Below are positions 1 through 10,287 of a DNA stretch of 64,000 nucleotides, in pieces (position 1 is the stretch's first letter; each line of letters opens with the position of its first letter). Both the position numbers and the translations under genes were made by a program. This DNA comes from Podospora comata (taxonomy: Eukaryota > Ascomycota > Sordariomycetes > Sordariales > Podosporaceae). Below the pieces are notes generated by a model, which worked only from the letters and a program-made list of their open reading frames with translations, was not told the origin of the DNA and ran no database searches. The stretch spans positions 2,728,001 to 2,792,000 of the forward strand of contig CP071499.1 of the NCBI GenBank assembly GCA_017354895.1. Direction: 5' to 3'.

Positions 1-238
1 GACCCCGGTCACGGCACGGACTTGATGCCGGAGGGTGTGCTTGGCACATAGGTACGGAGAGAGGCGGGTACAGACGCTTGTGTTTGTCACGGGGAAAAAA
101 GGTTGAATCTGTCCTGCGTTGGGCGGTCAGTATTGTCGACTGGATCGACGGAAATGCTATAAAAGGTGAAGAGAAAAGTTTGGATGGGGGATGGAATAAA
201 TAACATTCTGTGTTGGCATACATGGCATTCTTTTCTTC

Positions 239-269
<31 letters not shown>

Positions 270-1218
270 TCTTGTTTTCGAGATACCACTATATCAATCA
301 TTTTTTTTCTTGACAGCTGCACAAACACAATGACGGGAGAATGATACCAGTGTCCGATTACGGAGGGGGAGCAGCGCGGTGATGGGAATGTCTCGTATCT
401 TGGAGTTAGGAGGAGAAGCGGTCAAGGAAAAAATACACCCCTGCTTAGATAGGTACTTACACCTTGGGGGTTTGACTCACCTTTCTTTGCCGGGCCCAAC
501 TCGCCAATTGGGAAAGAAAACGTCAAGTTTTGGGATTTAGAATTCAGGACATTTTTGACTGATTCGGTGACCGAACGATGCAAAGTACCTATGTGGTGGT
601 GGTGGTGGTGGTTGTTGATCAAAAGTGCTGGCTTACACACACAGGCCCTGCAAGTGAGATTGACAGGCTGTGTAGGCGGCCACGTGAGTCTTTGACTGAC
701 GACATTTAGGGCTGGAAGGGGAAACAGAGCAGAAATGCATTGTTTCTGCTTATGGGATATTTACTGTAGCGGCGATGAATGGTGCTGATGGAAGTTGGCG
801 CTTACTCAGGGGTTTGTTGGTTGGTTGTGTAAGCCAGTTTTTGGAGGGGATTCTTAACCCCGAAGGACGTGAGTCACGACTTGAGTATGGAGATTGTGAA
901 AGTTGGGATGGAATGCAAAAATTGGGAATAGCTTCAAAAGGTGATATCTGATATCTGGAGGAGGCACATGACCAGGTTTACAAGACATGCCTTACTACGG
1001 GACTAGCCTGCTGTTTCACGGGTCCATCTCCCCCATTCCGCCAAGGGAGACAGACAAGTCTCAGATAATGCAGGTGGTGAAAATGTAGAAAGATTTGATC
1101 GATCGATCACATCGACGATGGCCTGCTCCACTCACACCTCGTGAGGTGACTTTAGCTCTTCGTCTATACGCCATGGATGTGAATAGCTTCCAAGTGTAGG
1201 TATCCCACTACTATACTA
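1..1218. other. Non-coding flank, no gene seen
   Basis: I see no convincing coding region. The stretch holds an interrupted poly-T tract (about 233-272), a short GTG-repeat run (about 594-612) and a GATC-repeat palindrome near 1097-1108. It lies 3' of the transporter gene on its right, so it probably contains that gene's 3' UTR. Confidence 0.5.
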
Positions 1219-4050
1219 CTACCACGTCGTAGGCCCAAAACTCTCTCCCGCCCCAACCCTCATCTGCACCGCCGTCCCCTTATAATCCACCGTGCCCGTG
1301 ACAACCTCGTTCCCCCACCACTTCGGCGGATCAATCTCATTCAGCGTAAATACAAAGAAGATCACCAGCGTTGCCAGCGCCAGCCCCAAGTCCAACCCAC
1401 TAGATGTCAAGAAATTCAACCTCGACCACCAACCAAAATGCTTCTTCTTGATCCAATACTGGAACACAAACCCTACAATCCCCCAGCTTAGATAGTTCAA
1501 TGGGGTAGCCGGTGGGATCGAGCCCGCTCCTCCAAAGATAAGTGGTGCCATGAGGAAGCGTAACCATGACTTTGGGCGTCGTCGGGCGAGGAGATAAATC
1601 ACCACTGGTGTGACGGCGCCGAGGATGAAGAAGAGGAAGAGGGAGGAGTAGATTTGTCCGGGGGAGAAGATCCTAGCTGGGCCGATGAGACCCCAGATGA
1701 CCGAGGCGGAGAAGAAGACTTTTCCTCCGGGACAGCTGAAGTGTTCTGGTTGGGTGGGGGTGCAGACACCGGGTATGTTGTTGAGGGCGTAGTTGAGGGT
1801 GAAGACTTGGACGAAGCAGGAGAAGGTGGTGGCTACGACTTGGGCCATGAACATGGTGCGAGGTGGGATCTTCATGTAGTGGCCGAATTTGAGGTCGGAG
1901 ACGAAGGTGAGGGCTTGAGACATGGTGATGTAGCCAAAGGTTTTGAAGCTGTGTAGCATATTAGTGTCCGGCTTTTAGGAGCACGACAGGAGATAAAATA
2001 AAAACCTACATCATGAGACCCAATGGCCGTCCAGGCTGGATATACCCATAGACAAACTCTGTCAGAACATTCAGGCCAATCTGGTTGTTTGTCACAGCCT
2101 GGATGATACCGATTGGTAACGAGAAGACGAAGGAGATGAAGACCGCCAACAAGAACGCCCACCAAGTCATGTTCGTCGGCCATGCCAACACGGTCAAGAA
2201 GCCGAGTCCAAGCATCTGTTTTCCAGCAAGTCAGCACTTTCCACATACTCAAACCACACAAAGGTAAACATACCAGCCCAAACAGACTCATATACCACCA
2301 CGTCGGCGCCTCCTTATACCTCCTCATCAGCTTCATATGAATATCCGCCTTCTCCGTCGTACTGCTCTTATACTGCCTCCAAATCGTCTTCCCATGGTGC
2401 AAATACGTATACACAATCAAGCTCGTGATCGCCGCAAACGACAACCCATACGACAGCGCAAACGTGGTGCTCAAAAACAGAGGCGAATAATTCTTATACG
2501 CCTCCTCGTCCAACCTATAGTCTGGCGACAGCACCCTCGAAACATCATACTGCTTCCCCGTGTTGTCATACGTATTCGAGTCGCTCATTGGCAAGTACCA
2601 CGAGTACCACGCCCCGCTATAGTGCAGCGTCGCTGCCAGGAACACAAAGAATGTCAGCACACCGATCATGGTGTTTGCTATCGCGTGCCTGTCCCCATTT
2701 CTCGTCAGCAACCCCCTTTTTTTCCACACCGACACAGAACAAGACCTACCAAGGCGGAATCAAAGGACTCCCGACAAACCCACTAATCTGCGTCCAGTCA
2801 AACGTAATGGGCAACAGACTCAGCCCAGTACTGTACCCAAACAACTGATTCACCACCGCATTCTCGGGCGCGGTCCAAGTAACAAACGCAAAGCTGCTCA
2901 GAAACTGTGCCAAAAACCCTGGCACAAAATAATACACGCATGCCACCGCCGTCACGACCGAAAACCACCTATACCTAGGCATACTCCCCCCTACACCCAC
3001 CCCTTTCCCGCCATGCACCGTCCCATCTCCCTCTCCCCCTTTCGTTTCCTCTTCCTCGTACATGGCATTCATAAGCGTAACACTAACCAAGTTCCCAGGC
3101 CAGATCATGCCGGCTGGATAGACCAAAAACCGTCTCATCATTCCCGCGATCCCATACCCCAGGCTCTGGGTTGAGATGGTCAAGAGGAGCTGCCACATCA
3201 GCCCAAAATCCTGCTTGTAAAACACCTTTTGAGCGAGAATAATATCAGTAGCGTAGGCAACACCAAAAGAAACACTCGCCATGACGACAATGATGGCGTG
3301 TTCTTTGATGTTGAACCCGCCGGGGTTGAGACGGAGTTTCTGCTTGACAAACGGGATCTTGACATGATAGTCCGGGACAAATCTTGCCCAGCCGTGACCC
3401 AGCGGCCACGCAATGACCTGGGCGATGAGGGCACCCAACGAGATGGATGGTGAGCGAAGAGAAAAGAGGGTGTTCATGCTTGCGCCGAGAAAGATGAGCG
3501 AGAGGCCAATGGCCCAGGCACGGATGGTGTTGCATGGTAGCGTTGGGTCATCGTATGGTGAGACAGCAGCGCGGACCTCGGGGTAGGGCGAGTTCTCGAC
3601 TTCTTCTTCGTGGTCGGACGTCTCTAGTGGGTCTTGAGAGTTGAGTGAGTCGAGCTCCAAGGCGTCGGCTGCGTCCCCGTCATCGTGGGAAGGGCGTTTG
3701 TGAGAGCGGACAGATGATAGTGGGTGCCGGGGCAAAGGCCGGTGACGGTCTTCGTAATTGGCGGGCAGGTTGGGGTCTAGCAACAGCTCGTTCTCCGAGG
3801 TATTGTCATCATCATCGTATTCGAAGGGGTTTGTGAGGTGGTTGCCGAAGAGCGCGGGGCGAGCTTTGTTGAGGGATTCCTTGAGGCGAGCTACCGGGCT
3901 CCGGGGAGAGGGTGGTTCTGGGGGTTCACGGCTCTGGGAAGGACCCGGTGTTGCTTTGGGCGTGATATCATGGTCCGAATCCGGTTCGTCTGCGAGGAGA
4001 CGTTGTTCAGGGACAGCAGCGGATGGTTTTGAAGAAGATTGATCGGCCAT
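1219..4050 (-). CDS. OPT-family oligopeptide transporter
   Basis: Proton-coupled importer of small peptides or related compounds, expected in the plasma membrane. The minus-strand gene has four exons: 4050-2750, 2688-2274, 2215-2010 and 1948-1219. All have GT-AG borders and phases that sum to 884 codons (883 aa), a normal OPT length. The first ~150 residues are hydrophilic and acidic, as usual for a cytosolic tail. An SPYPEVR motif near residue 153 matches the conserved OPT entry motif, and hydrophobic segments follow to the end, with a Gly-rich loop insert (residues about 345-360). The first intron splits the Trp codon of a WHAIANTMIGV motif typical of the family. The start at 4050 (MADQSS) is preferred to an in-frame ATG at 4098 because the upstream residues look like leader. 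It is divergent from CEM1 with 619 bp between starts. The substrate (tetrapeptide, glutathione or siderophore-like) cannot be told from sequence. Confidence 0.9.
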
Positions 4051-4669
4051 GGTGAGCTCTCGTCCCGGTGGATGGGCAGGGCGACAAGACGGGTACAAAT
4101 TAGGTCATGACCGGTCAGTTGAGTGAGATGAGTTTTTTCGTCTGGTCAGATCTTTTCATAAGCTCATCATTTCTAAAGTTATCAATTGCAAGGCTGTGAG
4201 GTTCAATGAAAGAAAGAGCAGACAGATATTGTCAACAGGGTCCGAATGAATCGAATTCAGGAAAGAGGCATGTACTCGGCGTTGGCGTAGGGTGAAACGT
4301 TCCCCGGGTTCGTGTAGCTCAGTATATATGCCAGATCAACCGAGAGAAAGTAAATAAACGCTTCGCTCCAAGCTTCAAAAAACAATTGAAAACAGCAGTA
4401 TTTTGATGATATATAAGAGCCAAGGTGTAGTTTATTCAAGGCGCTTTCCGGCCAGGTGGCGCCCCGAACGGCCTTTGTCCCCACAATTCCCCCGTCGCAA
4501 CAGCTTCGGACAGGGGCCCCTAGAGCTGAGCCGCTTAAGCTACCCGATAGCACTAACCTTAATCCAGTCTAGCTTTCCTGGGCGCCGACGTCCCATGAAT
4601 TGTTTCTGCATTTGATCAATCATTTGTTGATCACACACTTTTTCTACGGGAGACAGAGATGGACCGATC
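4051..4669. promoter_or_regulatory. Divergent promoter, OPT transporter / CEM1
   Basis: 619-bp spacer between two genes transcribed away from each other, so it must carry both promoters. I see no repeat or RNA gene in it. The part nearest CEM1 is pyrimidine-rich, as in many fungal leaders. Confidence 0.5.
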
Positions 4670-6092
4670 ATGCGCCGTGTTGTAGTAACAGGCCTGGGTG
4701 CCATCACCCCTCTCGGCTCCAGTATCCAGTCAACCTGGCGGCGTTTGCTGGCTTCCGAGTCGGGACTCGTCAGTCTCGCCCACCGTTCCCTTCAAGACCT
4801 AAAATGGAACGGGCTTCCAAGCACAGTGGCTGGCATTGTCCCAGTGCCGCCTGCTGACGGAAGCCACAGCAGGTTCAAGACAGATGAACTATGGCGGGCA
4901 GATGATTACTTCAAGGCTTCGGAGCAGAGGCGAATGTCGACTTTTGCGCAGTATGCTGTTGCTGCGACAGACATGGCCCTCAAGGACGCGGGGTGGAAGC
5001 CAACAAGACAGGAAGAGCTTGATGCCACTGGTGTTTGTCTGGGAAGTGGTATAGGAAACCTGCACGATATGTATGAGACGAGTGTTGACTTTGAGAGAGA
5101 TGTATGTAGCTTTCCCATCCCCATGGATAGAACAACGGCTGAATGTAATTTGTAGGGCTACAGAAAGGTGTTGCCATGGTTCGTCCCCAAGATTTTGATC
5201 AATCTAGCAGCCGGTCATATCGCCATGCAGTATGGATTTCGCGGACCAAATCATGCAGCCACCACAGCATGCACTACGGGCGCACATTCCATTGGAGATG
5301 CATCCAGATTCATCGCCTTTGGTGACGCTGATGTCATGGTTGCTGGTGGTGCCGAATCATGTATCCACCCACTGACCTTTGCCGGCTTCGGGAGGTCGAA
5401 ATCACTGTCTCGGGCATTTAACGACAATCCTAGAGCAAGTTCTCGGCCGTTTGATGCGGAGCGTGACGGCTTCGTGGTGGGTGAGGGGGCAGCTGTTCTT
5501 GTGCTTGAAGAACTGGAGCATGCCAAAGCCAGAGGGGCCAACGTTCTGGCTGAGATTAGGGGGTATGGATGCAGCGGAGATGCTCACCATGTGACAGCGC
5601 CGAGGGGAGACGGATCAGGAGCTCTGGCAGCTATGAAGAGGGCTCTGAAAAATGCTGGACTGAAGCCAGAGGAGGTCGACTACATCAATGCTCACGCCAC
5701 CGGAACACCAACTGGCGATGTCGCCGAGGCTGCCGCCATCCGGTCCCTGATGATGGGTGAACAAGGTATGGAGAACGAGAGTCAAGTTACTGTGAGCAGC
5801 ACCAAGGGGGCGATTGGACATTTGCTTGGAGCGGCCGGCTCGATCGAAGCTGTCTTTTCCATTCTTGCCATTCGAGACGTAAGTTCTCCCCGTCCAGACA
5901 TCTATCCTACGTACAAACTGACAACTTCAGAACGTCGTCCCGCCCACACTGAACCTGAAGAGACCAGATGTTGGACCACAGTTCAACTTTGTGCCCCACG
6001 AAGCGCAGCAGAAGAAGGTCAAGGTGGCCGTGTCAAACAGCTTCGGCTTCGGAGGAACCAATGCCTCGCTGGTATTCTCCCAGCTGGACTAA
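4670..6092 (+). CDS. CEM1: Mitochondrial 3-oxoacyl-ACP synthase (KAS II type)
   Basis: Condensing enzyme of mitochondrial type II fatty acid synthesis. It extends acyl-ACP with malonyl-ACP and supplies octanoyl-ACP for lipoic acid. Exons are 4670-5101, 5156-5878 and 5931-6092, all phase 0, giving 438 aa, the usual length. The N-terminus [16 protein letters not shown] is the standard KAS start. The thiolase-fold catalytic triad is complete: Cys183 in [10 protein letters not shown], His324 in [11 protein letters not shown] and His366 in [12 protein letters not shown]. The C-terminal SFGFGGTN loop is present. There is almost no presequence before the domain, as in yeast Cem1, so mitochondrial location is inferred from family and not seen directly. 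PDX1, a lipoyl-domain protein of the same pathway, lies about 4 kb away. No sign of damage. Confidence 0.93.
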
Positions 6093-6263
6093 CTGCATAA
6101 TACAAAACTGTAACAATTACACAAATGAATTCAAGTGTGAGACGTCCTCTTCTTTTGTTCGAGACAAATATCTCAGACAAATATCTCACCCTCACATTGT
6201 CCAAGCTTCAAGCCACTGCATCATGTATGACTTTTCCGCCTCTCAACCCCAACAGCAACCGAT

Positions 6264-6337
6264 GGTTTCGTGGTGTAGTTGGTTATCACGTCAGTCTAAC
6301 ACACTGAAGGTCTCCAGTTCGAGCCTGGACGAAATCA
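6264..6337 (+). tRNA. tRNA-Val (AAC)
   Basis: A 74-nt cloverleaf. The 7-bp acceptor stem GGTTTCG/CGAAATC has one G-U pair and is followed by discriminator A. The D arm is closed by GTG/CAC. The anticodon stem TCAGT/ACTGA encloses loop CTAACAC with anticodon AAC (valine). The T arm is TCCAG-TTCGAGC-CTGGA. No intron. A short T run about 40 nt downstream (about 6379-6384) could end Pol III transcription. It lies between CEM1 and CBP3 on the same strand. Confidence 0.93.
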
Positions 6338-6565
6338 GAACCATTCCGGCAGGACTCATAAATCCCGCAAACTTCTCTTTTTGGCCCCCTGGTTGAAACT
6401 ATTCCCCTGGATATCCCTACATTGTCGACCCTAACCCTTATCAACAAAAGCTCCCTCCAACGCCAAGACAAACATTTTTGAATCAAAGCTCCTTTGAGCT
6501 CCATGACGTTGAGCTTGGAAGCTCCCATATCCCTCCCTCCGCAACAAACCCCCAGAAACACAATA

Positions 6566-7633
6566 ATGGCGACCCCAAGTTGCTGTCGCGCCAGCCTGTC
6601 AAGGCGACCAATCTCGATACTAGGTCAAATACACCCAACATCCACCCAAACAAGCAGAATTCTCTCTTCACAATGCGCCCGCGCAGCAGTCTCCTCCCCA
6701 GCATCACCATGTAGCAGCACCACCAAAAGACCCTTCCACACCACCCCCAAACCCCAAATCTCCCTCGCCGAGATCCTCAAAAAAACCGGCATAGCCCAGA
6801 CCACGGGCAGGTCCTACATGATCTACCAAGCCACCGAGCAGCTTCACAAAGCCTGCGCCGCCCAGGCAGAGTACACCATCGACCCCGAAGACAGGAAGGC
6901 GTCCAAGCTGAAGCACACTCCCGACGGGGAGGAGATTGGGAGGAGCGGGGGTGGTGGTGGGGAGGGAGGTTCTGCCAAGGGGGGTGTCTGGCATGAGGGT
7001 TTTGTTCCCCCCCTTCTATCCCCCTAACCAAACTACATGCTAATGTGATGGACAGAAATGGGACTACTACCAACATTCAGTACATGGTCCCAGGTCACCA
7101 TGCTACACATGTACCTCCTCGTCGTCCGCTTCCGCGACATGCCCAAGATCCAACAAACGACCTTTCAGGACGGGCTTGTAAACCATTTCTTTTATGAGGC
7201 GGAGGCAAAGATGGATCTGGTGCATAATCTCACGTCGAGGGTGATTAGGCAGAAGTATCTGAAGGATTTGTTTGTGCAGTGGAGGGGGTTGGTGCTGGCG
7301 TATGATGAGGCCTTGGCCAAGGATAGCGATGCTGTTTTGGCCGGGGCGGTTTGGAGGAATTTGTACAAGGCTGACGAAAATGTGGACGTGAGGAGGTTGG
7401 CCGCGGTGGTGGGGTATATGAGGAGGGGGATGGCGGATTTGGCGCATAAGGGGGAGGAGGATTTGGTGATGAAGGGGAAGAGGGTGTTTGATGAGTGGGG
7501 GGGTGTGAAGGCCGAGTTGAGGGGGGTGGACGTGCCGAGCTCGCAGGTGAAGGGGCTGATGGATGCGGAGGGGTCGAGTAGTAGTGAGCCGGCTGTAAAG
7601 GAAGGGGTGAAGGGGTCGAGGTTTGGTTCTTGA
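6566..7633 (+). CDS. CBP3: Ubiquinol-cytochrome c reductase assembly chaperone
   Basis: Cbp3/UQCC1-family mitochondrial factor that binds newly made cytochrome b at the mitoribosome and aids complex III assembly. Exons are 6566-6998 and 7056-7633 (336 aa). The 57-nt intron has a weak donor (GTTTTG) but a good branch site (GCTAATG) and CAG acceptor, and joins the frames correctly. The N-terminus is rich in Arg, Ser and Thr with few acidic residues, a typical mitochondrial presequence. The family core LLPTFSTWSQVTMLHMYLL begins right after the splice, followed by the conserved Gln-Thr-Phe/His-Phe-Phe region and basic helices. A low-complexity Gly/Glu linker precedes the splice. An in-frame ATG at 6503 is a possible alternative start; 6566 gives the better presequence. 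It is convergent with DFR1, about 100 bp apart. Confidence 0.85.
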
Positions 7634-7733
7634 GGGGAAAGAAGGCGGGGGGAGTGTACGATATATGGAATGTATTATATCCCGACCAACACAGTACAAA
7701 AACCGCCATCGTTATACGTTCCGTGCCGTGAGC

Positions 7734-8339
7734 CTAATCAACCCTCTCCCACATCTCAAATTCATACCCCGTCTCGTCGTCTGTCCCCTCCTTTTCCACT
7801 TGTCGTCCCCTGGGCACCTCCTCCCCAACCCACTCATCCATTTTTTGCTGTTCCACCCTCTGCCATTCCCCTCCCTCCTTGAGCTCCAACGGGAAAACAA
7901 CATCACACTCCCACTCCCTCTCCACCCTCGTCAACAAAACCCGCCTCGTCTCTCTCAACCCGAGCGCAGCTTTATAGATCTCCGCCCCACCGATAACAAA
8001 CACCCTCCCGGCTTCCCCCTTCCCGTCCTCCCCAACCCACTGCAGCGCCTTTTCCAGAGATCCAGCCCAGAGTGATTTGTCTTCCCGTTTTTCAACCCCC
8101 CCAATGGAACGACTGACAACAATGTTTAACCTGTCTGGCAGAGGGCGGAACTTTGCCGGGATGGAGTCCCATGTCTTGCGTCCCATGATGACGACGTTCT
8201 GAACACTGGGGGAAGGGGAGCGTTTGGTGACGCGGGCAAAGTAGGCCATTTCTTTCTTGAGTGAGGGCCAGGGGAGGGTGCCGGAGAGCCCGATGCCCAT
8301 TTTGGGGGTGGAGGCTAGGATGAGGGTTAGTTCTCTCAT
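7734..8339 (-). CDS. DFR1: Dihydrofolate reductase
   Basis: Reduces dihydrofolate to tetrahydrofolate with NADPH for thymidylate, purine and methionine synthesis. Single exon, 201 aa, close to the usual fungal size. The N-terminal strand LTLILASTPKMGIGLSGTLPW is the substrate/cofactor lip. NVVIMGRKTWDSIP is the NADPH-binding helix start, NIVVSRS follows, and RVFVIGGAEIYKAAL carries the second glycine-rich cofactor loop. The acidic residue of the active-site helix lies in WPSLKKEMAYF. It is tail to tail with CBP3. The ATG at 8339 is the only reasonable start and the gene looks whole. Confidence 0.94.
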   Translation of the reverse strand: MRELTLILASTPKMGIGLSGTLPWPSLKKEMAYFARVTKRSPSPSVQNVVIMGRKTWDSIPAKFRPLPDRLNIVVSRSIGGVEKREDKSLWAGSLEKALQWVGEDGKGEAGRVFVIGGAEIYKAALGLRETRRVLLTRVEREWECDVVFPLELKEGGEWQRVEQQKMDEWVGEEVPRGRQVEKEGTDDETGYEFEMWERVD

Positions 8340-8752
8340 GTTTTGGCTGTTTTGTAAGAGAAATGATATGTTTGGGGGTTGAGGTTGGGATGAGTGAAAG
8401 GTGGTGTGAAATGAATCAGATGCACGAGGAACGAGAGAAAATGTGGGGCGGGAGAAAAAGGTGTGAAACGGGGTGGGGTGATTGGCTGGTTGTGTCTTTG
8501 AGATGTCAACTTTTCGGGGAGGTTAGGTGAGCGATATGGATGGATACAAAGTTGAAGAGATGTGTGTTCTGCAAAGACATCGAGGTGATTATGGAGGTAA
8601 TGAGCTTTTGTTCAGAGCTTTGACGAGTTGATTTCCATGCTTCTTGAATTTGGTGATTTGCATTTTCAGCTGACCCAGGCCATCATGCAAAGATCAACCA
8701 TATGTACAAGTCTGTTAATACAATTTTCTATCTCCCCACCTCACACACCAGC
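8340..8752. other. Spacer between DFR1 and the next minus-strand gene
   Basis: 413 bp that must hold the DFR1 promoter (both flanking genes are on the minus strand). No other feature seen. Confidence 0.4.
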
Positions 8753-9772
8753 TTATGGATTCACGGAATTCGGCCTAATAGGCAACAACCTATCCATCGC
8801 CCTCCCGTCATCCAACGCCCACCCACCCGTCGTGTCCAACTTGTACGTCACCCCACCAACCACGATCTTGGTGAAGCCCTCCCTGCTGAACGACCTCACA
8901 ATGCCCGGCCACACCCCCTTAAAAGCCTTCTTGGCGTCCCTAAACGGAGCGGTGAGGAGATGGTTCATGGTGTACTCCCTCTCCTTCTTGGCCGCCTCAA
9001 TCGCGGCCCTCTGCCTCCTGACCTGCTCAGCCACGCTCAACGGCTCCTCGACCGCAACGCCGATCCGCTTGTTGTACTCAAACATGCTGCTCATCCTGAA
9101 GGGCAGCTCAATCTCGTGAGGCATGTAGAGCTTCTTCTTTGGCTTCAGAAAGGGGAACATCCTCTGGGTGGTTACTTCGATGTATAGGGGACCCTGGCCG
9201 GAGGGTTTGGCGGCTGCTTTGACGAGGGAGGAGGAGGAGGAGGAGACGGCGGTGATGGTCTTGATGATGCGGCCGGTGCCCATGATGAAGTAGGTTGCCA
9301 TGGCGGCCATGGCGAGGCAGATGACGCCGTAGGCGTGGGGGATCCACCATGCCAGGCCTTCAGGGGGGTGGAGCTGGATGGTCCAGTAGTGGTAGACGGA
9401 GTAGGAGATGCAGAACATGCCTGAGGCGAAGCAGCCGGTGCGGAACCAGAGGTGGGAGGGGGATTCGTAGAGGAGGGTCCGGGGTTTTTGGGCGATGATG
9501 TTGGCGTAGGAGGAGGGAGGGACGCGAGTTGAGGCGAGGAGGGGGGAGATGGAGGGTTTGGGGACTGATTGGGTTGGTTTTACTAGGAGGGAGGGTCTGG
9601 GGGCTGGTGGTGTAGGGACTTTTGGTTTAGGGGCTTTCTTCAGGAGGCGGAGGGAGGTGGTGAAGAAGCGGGTTTGGAGGGGTGGTGGTGTGCATTTGCA
9701 GGATGAGAGTTGGGTTTGGCGGAGGGTGAAGAAGTGCCATTGAGCCGGCAGGCCTCGGGAGAAGGAGGCCAT
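8753..9772 (-). CDS. Predicted mitochondrial membrane protein, unknown function
   Basis: Single-exon gene for 339 aa. The N-terminus is Ser/Arg/Thr-rich with almost no acidic residues and ends in an RFFTTSLR-type cleavage region, so import into mitochondria is likely. A Pro/Lys/Ala-rich linker follows (about 45-90). Two hydrophobic segments then form a hairpin: about 118-138 (GCFASGMFCISYSVYHYW) and about 150-170 (AYGVICLAMAAMATYFIMGTG). The C-terminal half is soluble and basic, with a helical, charged stretch rich in Arg, Ala and Lys. The layout (presequence, two close membrane helices, soluble tail) resembles small assembly-factor-like proteins such as TMEM223/TMEM186, but I cannot claim homology. 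It starts 515 bp from PDX1, divergently. Confidence 0.75.
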   Translation of the reverse strand: MASFSRGLPAQWHFFTLRQTQLSSCKCTPPPLQTRFFTTSLRLLKKAPKPKVPTPPAPRPSLLVKPTQSVPKPSISPLLASTRVPPSSYANIIAQKPRTLLYESPSHLWFRTGCFASGMFCISYSVYHYWTIQLHPPEGLAWWIPHAYGVICLAMAAMATYFIMGTGRIIKTITAVSSSSSSLVKAAAKPSGQGPLYIEVTTQRMFPFLKPKKKLYMPHEIELPFRMSSMFEYNKRIGVAVEEPLSVAEQVRRQRAAIEAAKKEREYTMNHLLTAPFRDAKKAFKGVWPGIVRSFSREGFTKIVVGGVTYKLDTTGGWALDDGRAMDRLLPIRPNSVNP

Positions 9773-10287
9773 CTGAGGAGATATTAGTTCGGATATTATT
9801 TGTATTAGTTTCCTGAAATCTAGAAGCTATATCATACCTTGAGTAAAGGCGGTGCAATTGGCTGGCCACTTACACGATGATGTAGAGGCCTTGTCACTTT
9901 AACGCACCAGCCAAAAAATGTCGGTGCCGGCGCAATGTTTCGGCGACAGGTGCAGCTTGGCGTCAGTTGCGATAAAAGAGATTAGATTACGATTAGATGC
10001 GGGACGGCTTCTCCCGAGCTGAGGTGACAAACAAGGAACATGGGGGTCGACGGCGTGGGAGGAAGTGGGTTTCTCGGTCGCATTCTTTGGACCCTGGCCC
10101 TTGAAGCTGTCGACTGGATCCATCAAAAATGTTTAGTCGCAGGTGGCCCAAGCTTTTTTGGTGGCTCCCCAACCGTTCTTGAAGCTGGCACTTTGGATAC
10201 ATAATCCCAGCTCCCTTCTTCGAGACCCTTTGGAAGGTCCCCACGTTCGCAACCTCGTCGGAGTCCACCAGCATCGTCGTCATCATC
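9773..10287. promoter_or_regulatory. Divergent promoter, mitochondrial membrane protein / PDX1
   Basis: 515-bp spacer between two divergently transcribed genes for mitochondrial proteins, so a shared or paired promoter is expected. No specific element recognised. Confidence 0.45.

Noticed and set aside
4290-4350. GTGTAGCTCAGTATAT resembling a tRNA D arm
   Set aside because: No matching anticodon or T arm nearby.
7103-7709. Two long minus-strand ORFs rich in Pro and His
   Set aside because: Shadows of CBP3; the plus-strand frame has a clear family match.
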